A DNA stretch of 64,000 nt from Vallitalea longa (GTDB lineage Bacteria > Bacillota > Clostridia > Lachnospirales > Vallitaleaceae). Where the stretch lies: the NCBI RefSeq assembly GCF_027923465.1, contig NZ_BRLB01000004.1, positions 124,001-188,000 on the forward strand, read 5' to 3'. The notes beneath the pieces were generated by a model. The model saw only the letters and a program-made list of their open reading frames with translations. It was not told where the DNA came from and made no database searches. Positions 47,626-56,787 of the stretch are shown piece by piece (position 1 is the stretch's first letter; each line of letters begins with the position of its first letter). The translations under genes and the position numbers were made by a program.

Positions 47626-47672
47626 AAAACTTTTTTAAATGACTTGAAAAAGTTTTGGTGTCATGTTATAAT
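47626..47672 (+). promoter_or_regulatory. xylA promoter with overlapping inverted repeat
   Basis: Promoter TTGAAA (47644-47649), 17 nt, TATAAT (47667-47672). A perfect inverted repeat AAAACTTTTT (47626-47635) / AAAAAGTTTT (47647-47656), spacer 11 nt, covers the -35 and is a candidate operator for the ROK regulator encoded downstream. It does not resemble the Bacillus XylR box. Confidence 0.6.
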
Positions 47673-47752
47673 CTAGTCAATAAAAAGAAAGAACCAAAAA
47701 TATTGATTAAAGACTTTTTAAACCCATTTTATAATGAAAAGGAGAAATAATT

Positions 47753-49063
47753 ATGAGTTATTTTAAAGTAGATAGTATAAAATTTGAAGGACCACAATCC
47801 AAGAATCCCTTGGCATTCAAACATTACAATAAGGAAGAAGTTATTGCAGGCAAAAAAATGAAAGATCATCTTCGTTTTGCGATGAGTTATTGGCATACTC
47901 TAACAGCTAACGGTTCAGACCCATTTGGAGTTGGCACATATGTAAGACCTTGGGATGGACTAGAAGGAATGGAACTTGCTAAAGAAAGAGCAAAAGCTGG
48001 TTTTGAATTGATGCAAGTTCTAGGAATGGATTATTATTGTTTCCATGATATAGATGTAGCACCAGAAGGTGAAACTCTACAAGATACTTTTGATAATCTT
48101 GACGAAATGGTTGATTGTCTAGAAAAACTACAAAAAGAAACTGGTATAAAATTATTATGGGCTACATCTAACATGTTCAGTCATCCTAGATTTGTTCATG
48201 GAGCAGCTACTTCATGTAATGCTGATGTATTCGCTTACTGTGCTGCAAAAGTCAAGAAAATGTTAGAAGTGGCAAAACGTCTTGGAGCAGAGAATTATGT
48301 TTTCTGGGGTGGACGTGAAGGTTATGAAACATTACTTAATACTGATATGGGATTAGAACTTGATAACTTAGCAAGATTCTTCAAAATGGCTGTTGACTAT
48401 GCAAAAGAAATAGGTTTTACTGGTCAATTCCTAATAGAACCAAAACCAAAAGAGCCAACAAAACATCAATATGATTTTGATGCAGCAACAGTACTTGCAT
48501 TCTTGAGAAAATATGATTTAGACAAATATTTTAAGATGAATATAGAAGCAAATCATGCAACGCTGGCAGGACATACTTTCCATCATGAGCTTAACACTTG
48601 TAGAATTAACGATGCTCTTGGAAGTATTGATGCTAATCAAGGTGATATGTTACTTGGATGGGATACTGACCAATTCCCAACTAATGTATATGATAGTACT
48701 CTAGCAATGTATGAAGTTCTTAAAAACGGTGGTATAGCACCAGGAGGACTTAACTTTGATTCTAAGTTAAGAAGAGGATCATTTGAATTAGATGATTTAT
48801 TATATGGTTATATAGCTGGTATGGATAACTTTGCAAAAGGTCTAAGAGCAGCAGCTAAATTAGTAGAAGACAAAGCTTTAGATGAATATGTTGAAAAACG
48901 TTATAGAAGTTATTCAGAAGGTATAGGTAAAGATATTGTTGATGGTAAAGTAGGTTTTGCAGAATTATCTGAATATGCATTAGGTCATGATCAGATCGTT
49001 AATGAATCAGGTCATCAAGAATTGTTAGAAACAATACTTAACGATTATATCTATAATTCATAA
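47753..49063 (+). CDS. xylA: Xylose isomerase
   Basis: 436 residues, the class II (long) xylose isomerase size. Converts D-xylose to D-xylulose with two divalent metals. Catalytic and metal residues are in [58 protein letters not shown] and [22 protein letters not shown]. It forms a xylose module with the downstream ROK regulator and xylB but is separated from them by a MITE-like element. Confidence 0.97.
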   Translation: MSYFKVDSIKFEGPQSKNPLAFKHYNKEEVIAGKKMKDHLRFAMSYWHTLTANGSDPFGVGTYVRPWDGLEGMELAKERAKAGFELMQVLGMDYYCFHDIDVAPEGETLQDTFDNLDEMVDCLEKLQKETGIKLLWATSNMFSHPRFVHGAATSCNADVFAYCAAKVKKMLEVAKRLGAENYVFWGGREGYETLLNTDMGLELDNLARFFKMAVDYAKEIGFTGQFLIEPKPKEPTKHQYDFDAATVLAFLRKYDLDKYFKMNIEANHATLAGHTFHHELNTCRINDALGSIDANQGDMLLGWDTDQFPTNVYDSTLAMYEVLKNGGIAPGGLNFDSKLRRGSFELDDLLYGYIAGMDNFAKGLRAAAKLVEDKALDEYVEKRYRSYSEGIGKDIVDGKVGFAELSEYALGHDQIVNESGHQELLETILNDYIYNS

Positions 49064-49097
49064 GATGATATGCCTTCCTATAGAATAAGTAACTAGG

Positions 49098-49239
49098 CTT
49101 TCCCACTTTTAATTTAATACAGATAAATAAAGGGTTATAGGTTTGGTTTGCAAAATAAAAAGATAGAAGAAATACCTATATTTTTATTCTGAAAAGCCTT
49201 TTAATGAGCTTAACTGCATAGAATATTGAAGTGGGAAAG
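49098..49239. mobile_element. MITE-like element, copy 2
   Basis: Terminal inverted repeats CTTTCCCACTT (49098-49108) and AAGTGGGAAAG (49229-49239) bound 142 bp without a gene. GAATAAGTAA occurs just outside both ends (49083-49092 and 49242-49251) and looks like a 10-bp target duplication. The left end continues TTAATTTAATACAGATAAAT and AAGGGTTATAGG, shared in reverse orientation with the copy at 14674-14860. Confidence 0.7.
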
Positions 49240-49336
49240 TTGAATAAGTAATAAATAATTGCTATCTTATAATTTAGTAATTATGATATAATTCTTATAT
49301 AAGACAAAGAGAAAAAGAAAAAAAGATGGTGGTTAG

Positions 49337-50515
49337 ATGTTATTACTTAATACAGTAAATCAACAGATTATAAAAGAAACTAATAGAGCAAGAATACTGA
49401 AATTGATTAGAGCAAAAAAAGAGATTACAATTAAAGATATAGCAAAAATACTAGGAACAAGTATACCTACAGTCATATCTAATGTAAATGAATTGATTAA
49501 TATAGGAATAGTGGAAGAAGGCGGAGTTGCAGAGTCTTCAGGTGGCAGAAAGCCAGTTATAATAAGAATGATACCTGAAGCTAGATTAAGCTTTGGAGTT
49601 GATATATCACCCAATAAGATTAGCATAGCCCTTATGGACCTTAATGCAACTATCTTAGAAGAAAAATCGTCAGAATATGAAACGAATAAATCTTTTGAAG
49701 GAATATTATGTATTACAAGAGAGATTATAGAATCTATAATCAAAAAAAATAATATCAAGAGAGATAAAATACTAGGAATAGGTTTTTCTTTGCCAGGTAT
49801 AGTCGATGAAGAGAATTTAGTTCTGGAAATAGCACCTAACATAAATGTAAAGAACTTTGATTTCAAGCCATATGAGAAATTTTTCGGCTTTCCAGTATAT
49901 ATTGAAAATGAAGCTAATGATGCAGCAATAGGTGAAGCAGAACTTGGAATATCTTCTCATTATAATAATCTAGTATTCATATCAATAACAGAAGGTATCG
50001 GAACTGGAATCATTATTCAAAATCATTTATATAAGAGTACCAGTAAAAGAGCTGGAGAATTCGGCCATATGAGAATAACTGATGATGCAATAAAATGTAA
50101 TTGTGGTCGTACAGGTTGTTGGGAGTTATATGCTTCCGAGACAGCATTATTGAAAAACTACAATGACAAATCATCAAGTAAAGTCAAAACCGTAAGTCAG
50201 TTCATAGGGAAAGTCGAGAATGAAGATTCTCTAGCATGTGAAGTATTCAATCAATATATTAGATATTTAGCTGTAGGTATAGAAAATGTGATACTTACCA
50301 TATCTCCAGAGAAAATAATTATTGGAGGTAAGATCAGTAAATATCATGAACTGTACGAAAAAACATTGGTGGAATATATCAATAGTGAAAGTGTGTTATA
50401 TCCTATTGACGAATCCATTATCGGATATTCATCATTGAAAGGACGAGCATCTATTATAGGGGCTGGTCTGCTGCCCATAAATCAGTTAATCAGGACTGGG
50501 GCTGCAACATTATAA
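49337..50515 (+). CDS. xylR: ROK-family transcriptional regulator, probable XylR
   Basis: 392 residues: a MarR-like winged HTH at about 20-75 (ITIKDIAKILGTSIPTVISN) and a ROK domain from about residue 85, with the sugar-site EFGHMRI and the zinc motif CNCGRTGCWELY. The length and layout fit XylR-type repressors rather than ROK sugar kinases; the position between xylA and xylB supports xylose as inducer. The start ATG at 49337 has only AGATGGTGG as RBS; a TATAAT-like element lies at about 49288. xylB follows 37 nt downstream. Confidence 0.85.
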   Translation: MLLLNTVNQQIIKETNRARILKLIRAKKEITIKDIAKILGTSIPTVISNVNELINIGIVEEGGVAESSGGRKPVIIRMIPEARLSFGVDISPNKISIALMDLNATILEEKSSEYETNKSFEGILCITREIIESIIKKNNIKRDKILGIGFSLPGIVDEENLVLEIAPNINVKNFDFKPYEKFFGFPVYIENEANDAAIGEAELGISSHYNNLVFISITEGIGTGIIIQNHLYKSTSKRAGEFGHMRITDDAIKCNCGRTGCWELYASETALLKNYNDKSSSKVKTVSQFIGKVENEDSLACEVFNQYIRYLAVGIENVILTISPEKIIIGGKISKYHELYEKTLVEYINSESVLYPIDESIIGYSSLKGRASIIGAGLLPINQLIRTGAATL

Positions 50516-50552
50516 TTATGAGGTTTCTATAATATAAGAGGAGTGATCAGGT

Positions 50553-52037
50553 ATGTTTTTAGGTGTAGACCTTGGAACATCTTCAGTTAAACTTATTGCT
50601 GTTAATGAGAATGGCGATATATTAGGAGAAAGCGTTAGGGATTATCCTATATATTATCCTAAGTTAAATTATGCAGAGCAGAATCCGGAGGATTGGTGGT
50701 CTGCAACCAAAGAGGCAATGAAAGAACTTGTGGGAAAATTAGATACAAGTTGTGATAAAATAGAGTCTATTGGTCTTAGTGGACAGATGCATGGGCTAGT
50801 TATTTTGGATGAAGACGATAATGTCCTAAGACCAGCATTATTATGGTGTGATCAGAGAACACAAAAAGAATGTGATGAGATAACAGATCATTTCGGAAAA
50901 GATAAATTAAGGGATTTAACAGCTAATAAAGCTTTAACGGGATTTACAGCCCCTAAAATCTTGTGGGTAAAGAATAATGAGCCAGAGATTTTTAATAAAA
51001 TCAGTAAGATAATGTTACCAAAAGACTATATTAATTATAAGTTAACAGGTAATTTCTCAACAGATGTTTCAGATGCATCTGGTATGTTATTAGTTGATGT
51101 GAAAAATAGAAAATGGTCAAATGAAGTTCTTGAATTCTTAAGTATCAATGAAGATATGTTACCAAAACTATATGAATCATCTCAAAGTGTAGGTACTGTA
51201 AAAAAAGAACTAAAAGACGAATTGGACATTGAAAATGATATAATAGTTGCAGCAGGAGCAGGAGACCAAGCAGCAGGCGCAGTTGGAATCGGAGTGGTTG
51301 AAAGCGGAATGTTATCTGTTGCTTTAGGAACTTCAGGAGTTGTTTTTGCAGCTCATGATAAGTTTGCTGTTGATGAAGATGCCAGAGTGCATTCTTTCTG
51401 TCATGCCAATAACAAATATCATAGTATGGGAGTTATGTTGTCGGCTGCTTCATGTCTGAAATGGTGGGTTGAAGAAGTTAATAAAAACGCATCATTCGAT
51501 GAATTACTAGAAGAAGCTACTAAAGTGGAACCTGGAAGTAATGGACTTGTTTTCTTACCATATCTAGTAGGAGAGAGAACACCATATCCTGATCCTAATG
51601 CAAGAGGATGTTTTATTGGATTGACAATTACTCATACAAGAGCTCATATGACTAGAGCTATCCTTGAAGGAGTATCATTTGGACTTAGGGATTCCCTAGA
51701 AATCTTGAGAGAGTTGAAAGTTCCTATCAAAGAAGTTAGAGTATATGGTGGAGGAGCTAAAAGTCAATTATGGCGTCAGATATTAGCAGATATCTTTGAT
51801 TGTAATATGAATACCATCAATACTAATCAAGGTCCCGCTTTGGGAGGAGCTATTCTTGGTTGTGTAGCCGCAGATGAGAGTAAGTCTGTAGAACAGGTCT
51901 GTGGTAAACTGATAAAGGTTACTAATACTGTTGAACCAATAGCCCAAAATGTTGACAAGTATAATAAAGTCTATAAGATATATCATGAATTATATGGTAC
52001 ATTAAAAGGTGCTTTTAACAAGTTAAGCCAAATCTAA
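50553..52037 (+). CDS. xylB: Xylulokinase
   Basis: 494-residue FGGY-family sugar kinase that phosphorylates D-xylulose for entry into the pentose phosphate pathway. Ligands: N-terminal phosphate loop GVDLGTSSVKL, GLSGQMHGLVILDE with the sugar contacts, LLWCDQRT, and the catalytic aspartate in AAGAGDQAAGAVGIG; C-terminal ATP-site VYGGGAKSQLWRQILADI and GPALGGAILG. RBS AGAGGAGTG. No xylose transporter is in the window, so uptake genes lie elsewhere. Confidence 0.96.
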   Translation: MFLGVDLGTSSVKLIAVNENGDILGESVRDYPIYYPKLNYAEQNPEDWWSATKEAMKELVGKLDTSCDKIESIGLSGQMHGLVILDEDDNVLRPALLWCDQRTQKECDEITDHFGKDKLRDLTANKALTGFTAPKILWVKNNEPEIFNKISKIMLPKDYINYKLTGNFSTDVSDASGMLLVDVKNRKWSNEVLEFLSINEDMLPKLYESSQSVGTVKKELKDELDIENDIIVAAGAGDQAAGAVGIGVVESGMLSVALGTSGVVFAAHDKFAVDEDARVHSFCHANNKYHSMGVMLSAASCLKWWVEEVNKNASFDELLEEATKVEPGSNGLVFLPYLVGERTPYPDPNARGCFIGLTITHTRAHMTRAILEGVSFGLRDSLEILRELKVPIKEVRVYGGGAKSQLWRQILADIFDCNMNTINTNQGPALGGAILGCVAADESKSVEQVCGKLIKVTNTVEPIAQNVDKYNKVYKIYHELYGTLKGAFNKLSQI

Positions 52038-52057
52038 ATAAAACATTTATTATATAA

Positions 52058-52130
52058 TAAGCTGTCATTAATATCGTAGGAGCTTTATAGCTTTTATGGA
52101 TATATTAATAGACAGCTATTTTGTTTTTTA
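52058..52130 (+). terminator. Terminator of xylB
   Basis: AGCTGTC (52060-52066) with flanking ATTAATATC pairs with GATATATTAAT and GACAGCT (52111-52117); TTTTGTTTTTT follows. Confidence 0.75.
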
Positions 52131-52165
52131 ATAAAAATAGGAAAGTTTTACTTTCCATTTCTCTG

Positions 52166-52198
52166 AAATCTTTTATTAGGCTTATCCTCTTTGCTCTT
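52166..52198 (+). repeat. Recurrent intergenic motif, copy B
   Basis: GAAATCTTTTATTAGGC followed by TTATCCTCTTTGCTCT matches 28 of 33 positions with 27133-27165. It lies about 120 nt before the rhomboid-like gene. A hairpin GGAAAGT/ACTTTCC (52140-52157) is just upstream. Confidence 0.4.
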
Positions 52199-52318
52199 GA
52201 CTTAGCATTGGTATAGGAGTAAAATTGTTATAATTGTATAATTATTTATATCTATTACAAATGCGTAAATAAATTACACTGATATTGACTAAAATATAAT
52301 TAGGTTAGGAGTGATTCA

Positions 52319-53125
52319 ATGAAGTTGCTTGATAGGTTAGAAAGAAAATTAGGTAGATTTGCTATTAGAAATCTAATGTTATATATTGTTGTTGCTAATG
52401 CGGTAGTTTATTTTTTTATGAGAATGTCTCCATTACGAACTACAATCAATTTAGCACTAGTTCCAGAATTAATAAAACAAGGTGAAGTATGGAGATTAAT
52501 AACTTTCGTATTCTATCCACCAAATGCTAATTTGATTTTTATAGTATTCGTATTATATTTTTATTATATGATAGGAAGTACACTAGAACATGAATGGGGG
52601 AGTTTCAGATTCAATATTTACTATCTCCTAGGTGTGATAGGAACTATAGCAGGTTCATTCATTACAGATATTCCAGTAGTTAGTTCGTTCTACATCAACT
52701 TATCATTGTTTTTTGCTTTCGCTAGATTATTTCCTGATTTTCAGGTATTATTGTTTTTCATTATACCAGTAAAAATGAAATGGTTAGCATGGTTCAACTG
52801 GGCATTTTTTGGATATCAGATAATTATGGGTACTAATTCTATAAGGTTAGCGGCTGTAATGGCATTAATCAATTTCTTTATTTTCTTTGGAAAAGATATT
52901 ATAACAGGAACAAAAAGTACTACCAAGAGTTTCTACAGAAAAAAACAGTATACTGCTAAAATGAATAGTGCTAAAAAAGCATATGTACACAAATGTACTG
53001 TTTGTGGAAGAACCGAATTAGATGATAAAGATTTAGAATTCAGATATTGTTCAAAATGTGACGGCTATCATGAATATTGTATGGATCATCTATATGATCA
53101 TGAACATATAAAAGAAGATAAATAA
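52319..53125 (+). CDS. Rhomboid-fold membrane protein with zinc ribbon, catalytic dyad missing
   Basis: 268 residues. About six membrane helices between residues 18 and 200, with rhomboid-type features: GEVWRLITFVFYPPNANLIF in the first loop and YMIGSTLEHEWGSFRFNIYY after TM2. The expected GxSG serine and late histidine are not found (the region reads SFYINLSLFFAFARLFPD), so this would be an inactive rhomboid relative. The C-terminus has a zinc-ribbon-like group CTVCGRTELDD...YCSKCDGYHEYC, then histidines and aspartates. Related clostridial proteins are annotated only as rhomboid family. RBS TTAGGAGTG. A terminator follows. Confidence 0.75.
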   Translation: MKLLDRLERKLGRFAIRNLMLYIVVANAVVYFFMRMSPLRTTINLALVPELIKQGEVWRLITFVFYPPNANLIFIVFVLYFYYMIGSTLEHEWGSFRFNIYYLLGVIGTIAGSFITDIPVVSSFYINLSLFFAFARLFPDFQVLLFFIIPVKMKWLAWFNWAFFGYQIIMGTNSIRLAAVMALINFFIFFGKDIITGTKSTTKSFYRKKQYTAKMNSAKKAYVHKCTVCGRTELDDKDLEFRYCSKCDGYHEYCMDHLYDHEHIKEDK

Positions 53126-53159
53126 TTATATTAAATTAATATTATAAAGACAGTTATAG

Positions 53160-53202
53160 AGAATAAATTATTTTTAAAAAAGGTGGTTTATTCTTTTTTT
53201 AT
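53160..53202 (+). terminator. Terminator after the rhomboid-like gene
   Basis: AGAATAAA (53160-53167) pairs with TTTATTCT (53187-53194), followed by TTTTTTATT. The remaining gap to 53376 shows no gene. Confidence 0.65.
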
Positions 53203-53376
53203 TCCAATCGGGAAGTTATTTCTATCTAAATTAGTAATCATTGTGATGTTAAGTTTTATCTGCTTTATGTATTTGCAAAAAAACTATAATTTATTTGAAT
53301 GTAATAAAATGCTTATTACAACATATGTATTAATGAGGGGTTGTACAATTTTTTATAAATAAAAGGAGGAATTATT

Positions 53377-56055
53377 ATGTTTAAGAAAATGAGGAAGAAA
53401 GTGATTTATGTATTTGCAACATTTTTTTTACTGGCATTATGTTTTGGAATTGACCCTATGAAAGTTCAAGCACAGGATATTCCATCGATTACATTATCAG
53501 ATACTATTGTTACCCTTGATAGTACACTAGAAGTTACAATAAGTAATGCAAGTCTTAGAGATGATGCTTGGGTAGGTTTATATGAGAAAAATGAAACACC
53601 TGATGGTAATCCAGCTTCAATATGGTGGAGGTTTCTGTCAGAGGTAGGTATTGACAATGGAAACGGAAATTTCACATTGGATTTATCTAGTATTGATAAT
53701 GATAGATTTCAACCATCTAATGGGTACAAATTAGTACTATTTAGTGATGATCTAGGTTCTTATCCTATCGATGCAAGTAGTAACTTCCATCTAGTTGATG
53801 AAATTAGAGATGGTGGAGGTGATTTGGAATTTCTAGTTGTTAGCGATGTACATATTGGAGATTCAGTTGCACAGGAAAAATTCCAGAGAGCATTAACTAG
53901 AAGTGATGAATTAGTAGAAAATATGGATGGGATAATTGTAGCTGGAGATTTAACTGATACAGGTTATGGTAATCAGTATGATAATTTTATGGAAGTATAT
54001 AATCAGTATGCTCCACAAGATGCGTTGAAATTATGGGTAATGGGTAATCATGATTATTATAATGGCTTATTACCAGTTCATGCACAAGATAGATTTGAAA
54101 GTAAAACCGGAGAAAAAATACATTCTCATAAGGTACTCGAAGGTTATCATTTCATTCAAGTCAGTACAGAAGGAGTTGCTACTCATGGAGTGTTTGGTAG
54201 TTCTCTAAAAGAGTGGTTGGGAGAACAATTAGAAGCAGCTTCTAATGATGACCCGGAAAAACCGATTTTCGTAACAGTACATCAGCATATCAAGGATACT
54301 GTATACGGAAGTGATGATTGGGGAAATGATGCATTATATGATGTACTGGATGATTATCCACAAGTAATAACTTTCAGTGGACATTCCCATTATGCTATAG
54401 ATGACGAAAGGTCTATACATCAAAGAGATTTTACTTCCATGGGAACTGCATCATTAAAATATATGGAGTTGGAAAACGGTAAAATACAAGGTAGTGTCCC
54501 ACCTGGTGGACATGAAGTCAGCGAAGGGCTTATACTCAATGTAAATAAAGACAGCAATACAGTTACAGTAAAGCGAATGGACTTCTATAATGATAGATTT
54601 ATCAAAGATGATTGGGTTATAGAGGATCCATCTGACAAGACAAAATATAGGTATACAGATGCAAGAATAGAAGATAGTGAAAATCCATATTTTGATGAAA
54701 CTGCTGAATTAGAAGTGGAGCATCTTAACTCAGATAGTGTCAAGATGACTTTTGACCAAGCTAAAGACGAAGATATGGTTCATTCGTATAAGATTCAAGC
54801 AGTAAACAAAGAGAATAATAATGTGGATAAAGAGTTTTTGGCATTCTCAGAGTTTTACAAATATCCTATGCCTGAGAAGCTGATTTTAGAAATTACTGGA
54901 TTATCAAGTAATGTTGATTATGAATTCATAGTTATAGCAATAGACTCTTTCGGTAAAGAAAGTATAGAGCCATTAAAGGGAAGTGTGAATAAACCAACAT
55001 TGACTTTATCAGAAAATGTTGTGAACATTAACGGTACCATAGAAGTGACTCTCAACAATGGTCGTAAAGAACCGGGCAACGAAGATTGGATAGGTATCTA
55101 TGAAGAAAATGAAACTCCTGATGGCGATCCATATGCTATATGGTGGAGAACATTACCACAATTAGGTATAACAGCTGAGCAAGGAACATTTATTTTTGAC
55201 CCTGAGAATATTTCATCCGAGAAAAAACATCGTTATCATGGTGGGGGCAAGTATAAATTTATCTTTGCATACGATGATACCTTTGATATACAAGCCACCA
55301 GCAGTTTTGAAGTAAGTCCTGCAGAATTAATTATATCGGGAGACTCTTTCGCTTTAGATGAAACTATAGACATAACCATATCCAATAGTAATAATCCTAC
55401 TCATGCAGAAGATTGGATTGGTCTCTATGAAATAGATGAATCTCCAGATGGAGACCCTTGTTCAATATGGTGGGCTACATTGCCTGACCTAGGAATAACT
55501 GATGGAGAAGGAACAATTACTTTTGACCCTAGGGATATTCCCGTAGATAATCAAGATAGATACAAGGCTGGCAATGATTATAAATTCATCTTGGCTTATG
55601 ATGATACTTATAGGATAGAAGCAAGTGATGATTTTAGTACTACCGAATCCAGCAAGAATAATATAGCATTAAACAAACATTGTAGTGCAAGTAGTGAACA
55701 GAATGTTTTCCATAAGAATTATCCTTGTAAAGCTAATGATGGTAGCATGTCAACTAGATGGTGTGCTAATAATGATGATAACAATCATTGGTGGAAAGTT
55801 GATTTGGGTAGTAATTATGATGTTAATGGAACTAGGGTAGTATGGGAATATGATGGTAAAATCTATGATTATAAAATAGATGTATCTATAGATGATGATG
55901 AATGGATTAATGTTGTCGATAAAACTGATAATGAATCAAGTAGTCAAGTTCAATATGATGATTTTACAGCAAATGCTAGGTATGTACGTATAACCATTGC
56001 TGATTTGGAAGATGATTGCTGGGCTAGCATTAAAGAGTTTGAAGTCTTCAGCTAA
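53377..56055 (+). CDS. Exported multidomain calcineurin-like metallophosphoesterase
   Basis: 892 residues. A signal peptide (VIYVFATFFLLALCFGI, cleavage near VQA-QDI). Then one copy of an unnamed beta repeat (33-140), a calcineurin-like phosphoesterase at about 145-415 with all metal motifs (VVSDVHIG, VAGDLTDTG, MGNHDYYN, VHQHIKD, FSGHSHYA), an Fn3-like domain (about 445-545), two more copies of the beta repeat (550-655, 658-755), and a C-terminal F5/8 type C (discoidin) domain (NKHCSASSEQNVF ... WASIKEFEVF). The repeat core reads WIGLYE...PDGDP..IWW. It is expected to act on phosphoesters outside the cell, with wall or glycan binding through the discoidin domain. RBS AAAGGAGG. Confidence 0.88.
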   Translation: MFKKMRKKVIYVFATFFLLALCFGIDPMKVQAQDIPSITLSDTIVTLDSTLEVTISNASLRDDAWVGLYEKNETPDGNPASIWWRFLSEVGIDNGNGNFTLDLSSIDNDRFQPSNGYKLVLFSDDLGSYPIDASSNFHLVDEIRDGGGDLEFLVVSDVHIGDSVAQEKFQRALTRSDELVENMDGIIVAGDLTDTGYGNQYDNFMEVYNQYAPQDALKLWVMGNHDYYNGLLPVHAQDRFESKTGEKIHSHKVLEGYHFIQVSTEGVATHGVFGSSLKEWLGEQLEAASNDDPEKPIFVTVHQHIKDTVYGSDDWGNDALYDVLDDYPQVITFSGHSHYAIDDERSIHQRDFTSMGTASLKYMELENGKIQGSVPPGGHEVSEGLILNVNKDSNTVTVKRMDFYNDRFIKDDWVIEDPSDKTKYRYTDARIEDSENPYFDETAELEVEHLNSDSVKMTFDQAKDEDMVHSYKIQAVNKENNNVDKEFLAFSEFYKYPMPEKLILEITGLSSNVDYEFIVIAIDSFGKESIEPLKGSVNKPTLTLSENVVNINGTIEVTLNNGRKEPGNEDWIGIYEENETPDGDPYAIWWRTLPQLGITAEQGTFIFDPENISSEKKHRYHGGGKYKFIFAYDDTFDIQATSSFEVSPAELIISGDSFALDETIDITISNSNNPTHAEDWIGLYEIDESPDGDPCSIWWATLPDLGITDGEGTITFDPRDIPVDNQDRYKAGNDYKFILAYDDTYRIEASDDFSTTESSKNNIALNKHCSASSEQNVFHKNYPCKANDGSMSTRWCANNDDNNHWWKVDLGSNYDVNGTRVVWEYDGKIYDYKIDVSIDDDEWINVVDKTDNESSSQVQYDDFTANARYVRITIADLEDDCWASIKEFEVFS

Positions 56056-56067
56056 ATTCTTATCATA

Positions 56068-56100
56068 AAAAATAGTTCTTATTAAAAGAACTATTTTTTT
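56068..56100 (+). terminator. Terminator of the metallophosphoesterase gene
   Basis: AAAAATAGTTCTT (56068-56080) pairs with AAGAACTATTTTT (56086-56098), continuing into a T-run; the A-rich left flank lets it also serve the convergent small gene. Confidence 0.85.
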
Positions 56101-56122
56101 ACAGGATGATTACATACAATTA

Positions 56123-56323
56123 TTAGCAGTAGTGTTTTTTTCTACGTCTACGTTTTTTGCAGATACAGTAACATTTGCATACGTATTCTTCATATTTAGG
56201 TCTACAATGGCAACAATCTTTACCCCAATCATAATCATAATCATCTTTACAATCGTAATCCCAATCACAATCATAATCATAATCATAGTCACAATCACAA
56301 TCATATTTATTATAACGTTTCAT
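56123..56323 (-). CDS. Cys/Asp/Tyr-rich small protein, probable spore coat component
   Basis: 66 residues with two-part composition: the N-terminal half is built of YDCDCDYDYDYD-like repeats (alternating aromatic, Asp and Cys), the C-terminal part is rich in Cys and basic residues (CCHCRPKYEEYVCKCYCICK, then RRRRKKHYC). AAAGGAGG stands before the ATG, and a sigma-K-type promoter is 30 nt upstream. Composition and promoter suggest an insoluble, cross-linkable spore coat protein or metal-binding peptide. No known family could be named. Other frames over the same bases are also open because of the repeats, but lack an RBS. Confidence 0.75.
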   Translation of the reverse strand: MKRYNKYDCDCDYDYDYDCDWDYDCKDDYDYDWGKDCCHCRPKYEEYVCKCYCICKKRRRRKKHYC

Positions 56324-56353
56324 TTTAAACCTCCTTTAGAGCTTGTTCTACTA

Positions 56354-56381
56354 TACTATATGCTTGTACTAAGTATATGGT
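56354..56381 (-). promoter_or_regulatory. Candidate sigma-K promoter of the Cys/Asp/Tyr-rich gene
   Basis: On the minus strand AC (56381-56380), exactly 17 nt, then CATATAGTA (56362-56354), matching the late mother-cell pattern AC-17-CATAnnnTA. Confidence 0.6.
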
Positions 56382-56612
56382 TACACCTTGTCCTAAAAAT
56401 ATTTTAAATGTTGACAATAGAATGATTATCTAGTAGTATTAAATAAGATAATTAAGTATATGAATGTAAGAGGTAAATTTATGGCGAAAGTGTTCTTTAA
56501 CTAATCTAATTTAATATAGGTAACATTAAGATAACATATAGTTATACTATAACTAAGAGGGTATAATTATATAATTTTGTGCTACAATTCCTATTAGGGG
56601 GAGATGGTAGCT

Positions 56613-56747
56613 ATGCTTGATGTACCTAGAATAAGTACTCTTAATACCTATAGAATAGGTTTAATTAGTGTACTTATCATTAGATTTATTGAAAGAACAT
56701 TTATATACTATAATTATCATTTTAAATGTATTATTAAATTTGTATAA
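56613..56747 (+). CDS. Possible 44-aa peptide or small RNA
   Basis: An ATG at 56613 (or 56604 in frame) after AGGGGGAG opens 44 codons (MLDVPRISTLNTYRIGLISV at the start, basic and hydrophobic at the end). A perfect intrinsic terminator begins 6 nt after the stop, so a transcript ends here. The peptide would have one hydrophobic stretch and be basic. A small RNA is an alternative. It occupies the otherwise gene-free 558-bp gap between the Cys-rich gene and the MutS2-like gene. Confidence 0.4.
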   Translation: MLDVPRISTLNTYRIGLISVLIIRFIERTFIYYNYHFKCIIKFV

Positions 56748-56752
56748 TTATG

Positions 56753-56787
56753 GCTGAAAATGAATGTATTCATTTTCAGCTTTTTTT
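56753..56787 (+). terminator. Strong terminator in the 56.3-56.9 kb gap
   Basis: GCTGAAAATGAA (56753-56764) pairs perfectly with TTCATTTTCAGC (56769-56780), 4-nt loop, seven T. Confidence 0.92.

Noticed and set aside
56110-56407. Other open frames over the Cys/Asp/Tyr-rich gene on both strands
   Set aside because: Open only because of the GAT/TAT/TGT repeats; they lack an RBS, while the chosen frame has AAAGGAGG.
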